Shown here: one piece after another, positions 11,908 to 21,521 of the stretch
Layout of the letters: each line of letters starts with the position of its first letter
Numbering within the stretch: the first letter of the stretch is position 1
NCBI RefSeq assembly: GCF_963675165.1
Contig: NC_087391.1
Span: 62,001-126,000 of the forward strand
DNA length: 64,000 bases
Origin: Halichondria panicea
Taxonomy: Eukaryota > Porifera > Demospongiae > Suberitida > Halichondriidae
Reading direction: 5' to 3'
Made by a program: the position numbers and the translations under genes
The notes under the pieces: model-generated
Database searches by the model: none
Told to the model about the DNA's origin: nothing
The model's input: only the letters and a program-made list of their open reading frames with translations

Positions 11908-14326
11908 TCAATTGAGAGCTAGCTCAGAGTCCCTGAGGGCTAGCAAGTGAGGGTGAGCTTGGTAGTAAGGCACTAGCAGGGAGAACTGGAGGGACACAAG
12001 AACAGGGAGCTCATAGAGGATTAACTCCTTCGTGGAGAGATGGAATTGGTCCGCCAGTCGCTGTGATGAAAGGGTTAATTGTGTGTGCATGGTTATACAG
12101 TTGCTTACTTCAACAAAATTCTTGATATCTTTCTGTCTCACATCAGTATAGAACTTGGCAGCTAGCAGGACACAGACTCCTGGATGGGGAGTGGGTGGGT
12201 TACCAATGGTAATGAATGCAGTAGCGTCTTATACATACACACACCTGCGATTATTTTCCTGTTGGCTTTGTTGATTTTCCCCTGCAATGATAACTCAACA
12301 ACTGCACAGGTGTGACCATTAGCTGTGCATGACTTACCATGAGGATCAGCTTCTCAAAGTACACATAAGAGTAGGCCACGGCCTCCAAATCAACATCACA
12401 CTGTATACAGAGGGAACCATGCAAGCAAATTATTCATTGTAAAAGTAGTTGCCAATTTTCTAACAGACCACTCACTACAATACTCAAACACGATGTTGCT
12501 AACTCTGGCTCACCTCTTCAGCTGCTTTGTGCATATCACGCTTGAGTCTCCGCAGCTTAGAGAGGGTTATTCTTATGTAGGGGAACTCGATGGCAAACTG
12601 GTCATTGATGGCTTTCTTGATATCACAGGGACGAGCGTATTGGATAATGGAGACCTGTGAGGGAGATACAGTGATCATGATCACACCATTACTATAGAGA
12701 GGATATTAAACATCAAAAGAGCTCGGTCAATATTTATAATGTCTAATAATTTCGTACGTCATTCAGTTGTCATAGAGGTGTAGTCCACGGAGATAGCTAT
12801 GCATCCATTGAGAGTGTGGGAGGTAGTTATTGTGACTAACAGAGTCAGCACTTGACACAGACGTAGACTAAACACTCCCAACCCAACCACTCACCCGCTT
12901 GCCCTCCAGCTAACACTCCCAACCCAACCACTCACCCGCTTGCCCTCCAGCAGAAATGAATGGGTCTGACTCCCCACAAAATACTCTGAGTTATCCAGGC
13001 ACTGTGGATGGTAGCGAATGATCACATGAGCAGGGGTGTGGTTATCCTTAAAGAACGCCCACGGATACACCCCTTTCATGATCGGCTGGTGGGCGGCAGA
13101 CTTCCAATGGTAGGCTCTGATTGGTTGAGGGTCTGAGAGGCGGTCCTTCTTGGCACTCAGCTTGCGTAGAAGTGGAGGTGTAAGGTCAGAGGTCGTGTGA
13201 TCGCTCACCCATAGAGGCTGGAACAGGAAGCCAAGAGACGCTTCCTGTGTGGAGGAACGAGGACATGATTATAAGAGACGCTTCCTGTGTGGAGGAACGA
13301 GGACATGATTATAATCTGGTGGATTTGTGATGGTGAGATGTATTGGAGTGTACAACAAGCACACTGTTGGAAAGGTAATTCTTAAATGTATCATTGAGTT
13401 GAACAATCAGAACTCAAATTACAGGCTCTCAAAGATAGCTACCGGAACTACGAAAGCATAGTCTTGTTAGAGGCTCAGAATGCATTTAAAGCTTGAGATA
13501 ATAGGTAATCAGAAGTTGCTCAATTCTAAGCATGACTGAATGCATATTAGACTGACTCACTATATTGTCACTAGAGGTGGTCCCGAGGTCAACATCGAGG
13601 TCAATCTGCAATGACATGCTGTTGGCTCTAACCCTGGTCCTCAGTGGGACGTCTTGTCTGCCCAGGGTACAAGGTACAATAGCGATGGAAGGATTATTAT
13701 AATAGACTTATGCATACTCACTCTTCCTCTCTCTTGTAGGATATTACAGAGGTGACTGCAAACACAGAGCCAGGGGAAGAGGGGGAATTCCCTCCACAGG
13801 TGAACATGAGGCACTTGTCCAGTAGCATCGTGGGGGGTATCCTGGTGAGGTTGTGACACACACACACACTCCCTCCTAGCTCGTTAACAGTCGAATATCG
13901 TCTGTCAGCAAAGGAATCGTTGGGTTCATAGAATACACGATCAGGTGGGGAGTACTCGAGACCGAGACTGTGAGAGAGATGAATAGGAGAAAGTTTCTTA
14001 TGTGAGTATTTCGGAGATCCCAGAATGTCGTGATTTGCCGGTGTACGTTGGATGACATCTATCGTGACATTGTGTGGGGGTGGGCCTTGTGTGAGGAGTG
14101 TATTCTGTGACTCTAGCTGAGACTGGAAGCTCTCACTAGGACTGAAGTTGTACTGTGTCTGATTGTCCAATGGTATACCTAATAAGAATGTTCTAGCTGC
14201 TACTCTTCGAGCATCATCTCTCTCAGACCTATGGTAGCCTTGCTTGATGAATCTGTTTCTCTTTCGTCTCTTCTTGGAGCATTTTCCAGCCTCTGATTGA
14301 ATGTCTGTCTCTAGCTCTGTAGCCAT
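11908..14326 (-). CDS. CABLES1: CABLES1/2-like CDK5 and ABL enzyme substrate
   Basis: Eight exons: 13722-14326, 13561-13657, 12936-13244, 12514-12654, 12338-12400, 12245-12281, 12109-12179, 11908-12060; sum 1476 nt, 491 aa. CABLES proteins link CDKs to non-receptor tyrosine kinases and restrain growth. The N-terminal part has a basic KKRRKRNRF stretch and ARRVAARTFLLGIPLDNQ, matching the conserved RRxAAxxFLxxIxLD block. The C-terminal third is a cyclin-box-like region: ARPCDIKKAINDQFAIEFPY, LSKLRRLKRDM, AYSYVYFEKLIL, GKINKANRKIIAG, VCVLLAAKFYTDVRQKDIK and LYELPVLVSLQFSL. One orthologue appears to stand for vertebrate CABLES1 and CABLES2. Both edges of the third exon carry short tandem duplications that copy the splice sites (see findings). 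It is divergent from the small membrane-protein gene, with 179 bp between start codons. Confidence 0.88.
12871..12951 (-). repeat. 41-bp tandem duplication containing a CABLES splice donor
   Basis: Two head-to-tail copies with a 41-base period each contain the minus-strand GAGGGCAAGCGG|GTGAGT junction (donors at 12930-12935 and 12889-12894). The model uses the proximal donor. Use of the distal one would add 41 nt and shift the frame. Confidence 0.85.
13232..13311 (-). repeat. 40-bp tandem duplication containing a CABLES splice acceptor
   Basis: A 40-base segment starting AAGAGACGCTTCCTGTGTGG is repeated immediately, so the acceptor CACAG|GAAGCG exists twice in front of the third CABLES exon. 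The model uses 13244; the distal copy would add 40 nt and break the frame. Confidence 0.85.
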
Positions 14327-14505
14327 TGTAAATAGTAAATACGGTAAGGATCGATATTTTATATGCAAAATTTTAATGGAACATTTTTCATATTATAGCA
14401 TTAACGATGTTTACCAGAAATGCGGAAGTAGGTAGCTTAGTAACCACGCCCCACAATTGAAAAATGCAGCATTGAAGGGTGGAGCTGCTAAAGCAGCAAG
14501 CAGCG

Positions 14506-14985
14506 ATGAAGAGACCAAATCTCTTGTACAGAAGCTTCAATCAACAAAAGAAAATCATCTATATAATTTTTTCCATTCTCATATCTTCTGTGTTGATAGC
14601 ATTGGATGTGTATGACCGGATAGTGCTGCTATCTCTACACAGACCAGACTTAACCACGCACAGTGCAGCAGAGTCTGTCATGGTGAGCAGCTATTAAACC
14701 TTTAATGATTGAGGTGTACTGAATGTCTATTGCAACAGATACTACACATATTCTCATTCTTCCTATCCCTGCTTGGGTTGATATACTCGTTAGAAGCGAA
14801 ATACTACAATTTGGCTAGAATATCAGCTACAGCAGGAGGTAAGCCACCCCACCCACCCTTCACACACACACACACACACACACACACGCATACATACAGG
14901 ATTGTCCTTGCTATCTGTAACACTAAAATTATACAATGAACTGACATTTACAGGATTTTTTCAAACAGAGTATGCTATCACATAG
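14506..14985 (+). CDS. Unrecognised 120-aa membrane protein
   Basis: Three exons: 14506-14682, 14739-14838, 14900-14985; sum 363 nt. I do not recognise the family. The protein starts MKRPNLLYRSFNQQKK, a basic cytosolic-looking leader, then has three hydrophobic segments: about residues 17-36 (IIYIIFSILISSVLIALD), 60-79 (ILHIFSFFLSLLGLIYS) and 86-105 (ARISATAGGLSLLSVTLKLY). It ends in a short polar tail (GFFQTEYAIT). The frame remains open through all three joins and uses canonical GT-AG borders, which supports a real gene. Its start is 179 bp from the divergent CABLES start, and its stop is only 70 bp from the EXO1 stop. AATAAA at 15041-15046 fits as its poly(A) signal. It could be a rapidly evolving member of a known small TMEM family. 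Confidence 0.65.
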
Positions 14986-15040
14986 ATATATAACTGTACA
15001 CTGTCATAATGATAATTATTAAAGTTTTTTACAAAATGCC

Positions 15041-15046
15041 AATAAA
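15041..15046 (+). terminator. Poly(A) signal of the 120-aa gene
   Basis: A canonical AATAAA lies 55 bases after the stop at 14985 and ten bases before the convergent EXO1 stop at 15056, so mature 3' ends of the two genes probably overlap. Confidence 0.55.
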
Positions 15047-15055
15047 ATAATGTTC

Positions 15056-18000
15056 TTAACGCTTCAATTGAGGCTTCCTGCAAGCAAAGCATAATATGAC
15101 ACTATAATTATTACATGAATGAAACACATACCTGGTGTAGCCGAACATGCCGAGATTGGTTTGACCCTCTGATGGTCTGGGTGCCTTGAAGTTAGAGCTT
15201 GTCGTTGACTTTGAAAGACCTGTAGAAATTACCAACAGCTTTAGAATTGATGTATGTACTAGAATTAATGGTTGGGGGGAGTAAGTCTTTCCTTGTAAAA
15301 ACTTTTTTTAAAGCTTCTCAGAGATACAAATTGAATGCAGTTTCATAGATGGTAGACCCTCTATGTCTATGTTTTAAATTAAGAAAGTGTGGAATTTTGG
15401 GGAAAAGCTCCCCCCACCCCCCGCTGGATAGAACCCTGACAATGTGTAAAGTACGGTAATTACTAATCAAGTAACAACAATTCACTCACCGATTCTAGTT
15501 CCTCTTTTGTTGGGTCCAGTCTTTTTCTTGCCCAGCCAACTGCCGCTAGATTGCTGTGCTGTGTGTGAGCTGTGAGGGGTGAGGAAGCTGGCGGAGGTCA
15601 TGACCTTGCGTTCCAGTGCAGGTTCTACAGTAGGAGAGGCTATAGTAGCATGGTCTGTGGTGACGGGGGGCTCATCATGGTCTGTGGTGACGGGGGGCTC
15701 ATCATGGTCTGTGGTGAAGAGGGGCTCATGGTCTGTGGTGAAGGGGGGCTCATGGTCTGTGGTGAGGGGTTGTTGGCTAGTGAGTGTGAAGGATGCTGGC
15801 TGTTTGGTGGCTGAGTTAGACTTTGAGAATGGATTGCGACTGACTTCCACTTTCCTCTGCTGTGTGGACGGTTGTGAGCACTGGTCTAGGACTTCGAATG
15901 GATTGTCAGTTCTTGGTTTCTTAGTAGAGTATTGGTACATACTCCGCATCTTCAGAATGCTATCTCTTGGGATTTCCTTATCAAACAGCACCTTCCTCAC
16001 AGAGCCTGGGGATTGCTGAGTCAGCTGTTTGTTGGTAAGGGCTCTCCTTGAAGGGCAGTCATTGTCATCTGATGGAGTGGCCTCAGTCGAGAAATACCTG
16101 CAGTGGTAGAATCTGCAGTGGTGGAATGGCTGAGAATAGCTCAGAACTATCTATGGAGGAATGGTACAAGTAGCTTGCTCATTTCTCCACTTATACATAG
16201 CCCCAACAATGGACAATTTGGGCCCGAAATAAAGGAGCTACTTCAGCTAATTAGATTGGGCTTTCAAAATACAGCGAAAATGTACAAGCTCAAAGTTAGC
16301 CCAATTCAGATAAAATTTAATCACCCAGGTTATATAATTATTAGCCCATGCTCTTTTCATACGTACATGTACTTGCCTGGAATTGATGGGTTGATTACTC
16401 TCTTTAACCCCTTGAGAGCTGACAGTAGCGTCAGTGGACTCCTCCCTGGTTTCAGTGACGTGTGATGACTCTGGTGAGGGCTGACTGTACAAGGAAAACA
16501 CATTCTCCTCAGTTGATTCTTCCTCTAAAATCTCCTCCTCCAGTTTTCTTTTGGGTGCTCGGAATGGCTGCTTTGATCTCTCACTCGCCACTAGAGGTAG
16601 TTTGGCCTGAATAGCCACAGGATACTTGGTACTGGAGCTCATAACAGACTCACTCCATGCCATTGTCTTGGGTGGTGGAGGGACCTGTGTGTGGGGGGGG
16701 GGGGGGGCACACATCATAATAATGGCTGTTGGTTACTAAAAATGCTTTACATAGGGCCCAAAGTATTTCATTGGTTAAACACATGATCTGATAGATCTAC
16801 GCTGTATTTTAATATCAGTCATAGCTCTAGTTACAGAGGATGAAAGCAGTTGCTATGGTTACCTTAGAGGGAGAGTAAGTGTCCAGCACACACAGTGATA
16901 TTGGGTCAATATTGCCCCTGGCCATGTTGACAGCTTTCTTAGGAGAGTTCTCCCTGCAAGAGCCAGACAGTGTGAGGAATAGCAGTGATACACAAGGCAC
17001 ACAGACAGTGTGAGGAATAGTGGTGATGGACTTACACTCCAGCAAACTCTATATCCTGAGAGCTCATATCTTGTGGGAGGGGGTGGAGTCTCACCTGGCT
17101 CTGAGAGCGAGGATCAAACACTAGCTGATAGAGAAACGTAGACTCTGCCTTCTGGAAGTCCTCCTCATAGCTAGGAGGGACTTTCCCTGTCTCACACTGT
17201 AGTGTACGTATTACCTGGGGGAGAGGTAGTAAAGAGTGAGAGGATGATTGACTGGTGTATATACCTGTGTTGGATTTTGATGACATCGTCTCATTAGCTT
17301 TAGGGACTTCCCCAAACCAATCCCAGGCACGGAGGAGAGGTAGTCACAGCCAGAGAATATACACATCTGACGGAAAGAGTCTTGAGTAAACCCCTGCAAT
17401 TAAAGCAGGTGCATAAATACACGCCCACAAACACACACCCACACACACACAACACACACACGCCCACACACACACAACACTCACTCACCACCAATCCTTT
17501 GTTGGCTTTGCCCAATTCCTTAAGCTCGATCAGTTTACCATTTCCGGCATCATCCAGTTTAAAGAGTACCCTCTCACAGCCAAACACCAGCAGATCAGAA
17601 TCCTCTGTAATGACAAAGTCTACTATTCCCTCGTTCTGAAGGTAAGTCAGTTGTGAGTCTGCTTCATATGGAGCCACCACGCACTCCACACCAATCTTAC
17701 GACATTCCTGTGTGTGGGTGTGGTTAGTGTGGGGGTGTGGTTAGTGTGGATGTGTATAAGACGAGGACTACCTTGATCAGAGCAAGAGCCATGTCTGGCG
17801 ACACATCAACACACTTTTGGAAGCAATCAACAGCCTCTGATCTCCTACCATCTTTGAGCAGCTGTTTTCCCTTCTCTCTGTACTCTCGTCTGCGTCTATA
17901 CAAGTGTGTGAGCACGTGACTCACTGTATAATATGAGGTTGACAATAAAGACGTACTGTCTCCTCTCGTGTTCTGTGTGTGCCTTTGTTGGCAGGCGGCC

Positions 18001-18322
18001 ACCATCGAACACCATCACCGGGGTGATGTCATGTTGTCTCAGCAAGTTCACCTTCTTCATACAGTACTTGATAAACGGCCTGTGTGTGTGTGTGTGGGTG
18101 TGGGTGAGGGGCTTGTTTATACATTATAGTGTGTGTGTGTATATTGGCGGCTTACAAGGTCTCTAGTTTGGTAGTGCCCATGACCAGTTGCAGTGCACAG
18201 GAATAAGAGCCTTTGTGCAGCCAGCAGTACGAGTCAATAGCAGCTTTCTTGCCTCTGAAGGATGAGAGGTGAACCTCCCTCTGAATAGACTTGAGGAAGG
18301 GGAGAAGGCCAGTGATGCCCAT
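15056..18322 (-). CDS. EXO1: Exonuclease 1 (EXO1)
   Basis: Eleven exons: 18156-18322, 17957-18079, 17772-17895, 17489-17707, 17265-17393, 17036-17214, 16863-16953, 16377-16684, 15490-16097, 15132-15219, 15056-15077. EXO1 is a FEN1-family 5'-3' exonuclease and flap endonuclease of mismatch repair and end resection. The catalytic core is complete: MGITGLLPFLKS start, KKAAIDSYCWLH, VMVFDGGRLP, VAPYEADSQLTYL, ITEDSDLLVFG and SGCDYLSSVPGIGLGKS carry the acidic metal ligands and the helix-two-turn-helix. FLYQLVFDP ends the core. The C-terminal half is disordered with a TTDHEPP-type repeat. Near the end, QTNLGMFGY resembles a PCNA-binding PIP box with the second aromatic displaced. The exon ending at 16377 uses a GC donor (CAG|GCAAGT). 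A splice acceptor (CTGTAG) just upstream of the ATG indicates a spliced 5' UTR. Confidence 0.94.
15640..15765 (-). repeat. In-frame TTDHEPP/TTDHDEPPV repeat in EXO1
   Basis: A coding minisatellite of about five units encodes variants of TTDHEPP-F/L/V in the disordered C-terminal half of EXO1. Units are multiples of three nucleotides, so copy changes keep the frame. Confidence 0.85.
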
Positions 18323-18701
18323 CTCATGCTCACTAGCTAGCTACAGATGATGGGTAAGGACCGTTTGTTTGAAACTCTAATTAACCAAGATTGGTAAGGA
18401 CCGTTTATTGGTCTCCCTCAAAACAGGGCATAATAATCGAGGCTATTCTGCCCTCGCCTCGAGACCAGGCCTATTAAAAAATTTATCTGTCTCAATTTGA
18501 GGCTATTCTGCCCATCCCGTTGGTGCACGCAACACACACATCTTTCACCTTGTGCCATAATTAATTTTATAAATACAGCATTGCACAAAAATTAATCATA
18601 ACACTACACATTAGTTAGAGCACCGAGCACTCCTCCCTCTAATCTGCTACACATCTGCAGAACACAATAATGGTAGCACTAAGCAAATGGACTTTACGTA
18701 C

Positions 18702-19734
18702 CGTTAGTTCCACTGTCTTGACCTGTGGAGAAAACTATCATTAATGCTCCGACATGTTGAGCATGACCTACCATTACTAACCAACACGGTGACAAGACAT
18801 CAAACCCAGGCACTGTACAATTAAATTTATAAACCATTATTATAAAAATGGGCAGTTACCTTTCTCGATAGAAGCAAGCACTACAAACAAAAAACATTTC
18901 TAGAATATTGAACAGCTAACTAGCTTGACCAACCACCACCTAACAGCACGTACATCTCAGTTGTACCTGACGGAGAGAGAAGAAGAAACAAGCAGAGTCA
19001 GAAACATGCTTACCTTTCTCAACAGTGAGTGAGCCAATGTCTAGTACCTAAAAATACAAAACATTTATTTAACAGCTAGTTTGACAATCAGTCCCAGAGC
19101 AGCATGGCTATCTGTACCTGGGGGACAATCAGTCCCAGAGCAGCATGGCTTGTCTGTACCTGGGGGACAAAAGCAGTGAGAGAATGGAACACTAGTACAG
19201 TAGCTAGTAGGAGGAGTTGCATGTGTGTGTGTGTGCATTGTGGCTGCAAAAGAACAAGTAAATGCATGGTTACATTGAGCGCAGCAGTTCAAACAAAACC
19301 AAACCGATCAATCAACAAATCTCCACAACTGTAGAAAACCAACCAATTACCACCAAAACAGACAACAATACCACCAGAACAGACAACATTACCACCACCA
19401 TTGAGTAGTTTCCTTGCTCAAGGGACTAATACAATAAGGGCATAATAAACTAAAGGGACCCTGTGACTGTGAGTACCATTAACTGAGCACAGAAGTGATC
19501 AACCAGAATGTGTGGGATGGTTCAACAACAGTAGACTCACAGAGACAACAACTCCTTGCTTTTGAAGCCCTTGTCGACTCCAGTTGCAACAAGCCTGGCA
19601 CGCAAGACTTGCACAAGTGCTCAAGACTACTCTTCACTAACCCAGTCAAAGGCTACAGTTCCCTTGGCACACCTATAGTTTAGTTAAAGCCTGAACTTAC
19701 CAATTCCATGTGCAGTAGGCACAGAGTTAAGATA
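18702..19734 (-). ncRNA. Candidate chain of microexons, possibly EXO1 5' leader
   Basis: Four minus-strand segments of 21, 21, 34 and 34 nt (18702-18722, 18860-18880, 19014-19047, 19701-19734) are each preceded by a pyrimidine-rich AG acceptor and followed by a GTAAG/GTACG/GTAAC donor. Two of them end in the same GAGAAAG|GTAA context. No coding similarity is visible. The proposal rests on splice-site grammar alone. Confidence 0.35.
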
Positions 19735-19851
19735 CTGAAAAGCCGTCATAATAGATTAGCATAAGCCAAGAAGCAGCAGTTGTCAAGCACAGAGTTAAGA
19801 TACTGAAAAGCCGTCATAATAGATTAGCATAAGCCAAGAAGCAGCAGTTGT
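19720..19851 (-). repeat. 66-bp tandem duplication
   Basis: Two adjacent copies begin at the GCACAGAGTTAAGATACTG motif. The duplication copies the acceptor of the candidate microexon at 19701-19734. Confidence 0.85.
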
Positions 19852-20586
19852 CTATAATTATTTAGCTAATAATCTTAGCTAGCTATTCTAATGATCCTAG
19901 CTAACTAACTATTGGAACTGATAACAAGATCATAACACTCCCAATTATGGCAGGATCCTGTGCTGCTTTCCCTTTAGGCAGGTACTAACAGCAGAGTGCT
20001 CCCTCAATAGACTGGAATGCCATGAGTAATCCATCATTGCACCCCGAAGGCTGGTTCGATAACGGTTTCAAGAACAAGAAGATGCTGTCCTGCACCCCGA
20101 CTGTTGAAGAACCTTCCACACATTCTGATTGGTTACTTGAGTGCTACGGACACCACCCCCTCCCCCCACCACCACCAAAGGGTTCAAGGCCATGCAGATA
20201 ATAGACTCTTAGCCACGCATATATAAAACAATACAGCGTTGTCGACGTGAGTTTAGCCATGCATACATGCATTTAACGTGCGCTTTGCTGGCAAGTATGT
20301 ATCTATTAAGCTGCATGACCTACACACCTCACAGTCAAGAAGGGGCCACACTTAAAACACTAGGAATACAAGAGCAAAATAATCCAACCAGAAACCTTCC
20401 ACGCTCAACGAACAGCGCGCAACACAGATATGCTCAAACGACACAGTGAACACTCTACTCTACTATAGCTATAGCTGCCATAACACATGCAGAAACAAGC
20501 TACAGAGGTACGGTTTCAACTTACAATAGCTCCTGCAGCCTGCACGGCTTCAGCTCTATCCTTCCATGGCTGGAGAATGCTCGCAC

Positions 20587-21010
20587 TGCTCCGCTGGTTC
20601 TGCAATACAGTGGAAGGCTCGCGATGGTTCTGCAACACATGCACAGTGGACGGCTCGCGATGGTTCTGCAACACAGTGGACGGCTCGCGATGGTTCTGCA
20701 ACACAGTGGACGGCTCGCGATGGTTCTGCAACACAGTGGAAGGCTCGCGATGGTTCTGCAACACAGTGGAAGGCTCGCGATGGTTCTGCAACACAGTGGA
20801 AGGCTCGCGATGGTTCTGCAACACAGTGGACGGCTCGCGATGGTTCTGCAACACAGTGGAAGGCTCGCGATGGTTCTGCAACACAGTGGAAGGCTCGCGA
20901 TGGTTCTGCAACACAGTGGAAGGCTCGCGATGGTTCTGCAACACAGTGGTAGGGGTTCTGCAACACAGTGGAAGGCTGGCGATGGTTCTGCAACACAGTG
21001 GAAGGTTTGC
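20587..21010 (-). repeat. 30-bp minisatellite, about 13 copies
   Basis: The unit ACACAGTGGACGGCTCGCGA plus TGGTTCTGCA is repeated with small variation (GGACGG/GGAAGG). Each unit holds the palindrome TCGCGA. Because 30 is a multiple of three and no unit contains a stop, the array is open in several frames on both strands. On the minus strand it is bounded by an acceptor (TTTTTTGCAG near 21018) and a donor (ATT|GTAAGTTG near 20519), so it could be a repeat-coding or UTR exon. I call only the repeat. Confidence 0.9.
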
Positions 21011-21521
21011 AGTTTCTGCAAAAAATAAAGTCAATAGCAATCAGTAAAACATGACTAAATAGACAGCAAACAATGCTACAAACACAATGCTTCAAAATAC
21101 TTTCCTAACAATACAATAACATTATTTCCTGCAAACACGCGAGCTACAAGCAAAGAAACTCACCTCTTCCAGCAAGACACTTTGCTTCTTCGATCTTCAA
21201 AGGAACTGAGGTTCTGGAACTGGATCTGGGAATATTCCAGACCATTGACGTCAGAGTCTCCAAGGAGATGCCATGGAGACCGACAGTTCCCACCCATAGA
21301 GGAGACCGCAGGAGCACTAGCTACAAGGTGTTGCTAGTATTGTGGTACATTGCGAAATCTGTCCCAGACACCGCAGTGAGTAACTTATACGCATGCGCAA
21401 GTGTCCCCCAACGCACGTGTGCTAGGATTAGAGGGTGTGGTGTGGGTGTAAGTACGACTACTTCCTGTCAACAAGATTGGAGGTTGTGTGTCAACTGACC
21501 CTTTACCTACTGCAACCAATC

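Larger units (their letters stand above)
18323..21521. other. 3.2-kb interval between EXO1 and NDUFAF1
   Basis: No conserved ORF is visible here. On the minus strand there is a series of short exon-like segments with good acceptors and donors: 18702-18722, 18860-18880, 19014-19047, 19701-19734, one ending at a donor near 20519 and one ending at 21164 (AAGAG|GTGAGT). Together with the acceptor just upstream of the EXO1 ATG they suggest a multi-exon 5' UTR of EXO1 or a separate non-coding transcript beginning near 21.2 kb. The rest is tandem duplication (about 36 bp near 19077-19165, 66 bp at 19720-19851), AT-rich filler and the 30-bp minisatellite. Confidence 0.5.

Noticed and set aside
18395-18500. 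Possible SINE-like remnant with repeated GAGGCTATTCTGCCC and CTCGAGACCAGGCC
   Set aside because: It is too short and degenerate to show A/B boxes, a tail or target duplications. A similar GATCGAGGC fragment near 23.4 kb is noted but not enough to define a family.
20516-21095. Long overlapping ORFs on both strands over the 30-bp array
   Set aside because: They come from a stop-free tandem repeat with a period of three codons multiples; translation is repetitive in every frame. Kept as a repeat, with possible exon status only as a finding.
21268-21498. 76-aa ORF before NDUFAF1
   Set aside because: No similarity, no splice continuity with NDUFAF1, and it lies in the probable divergent promoter.
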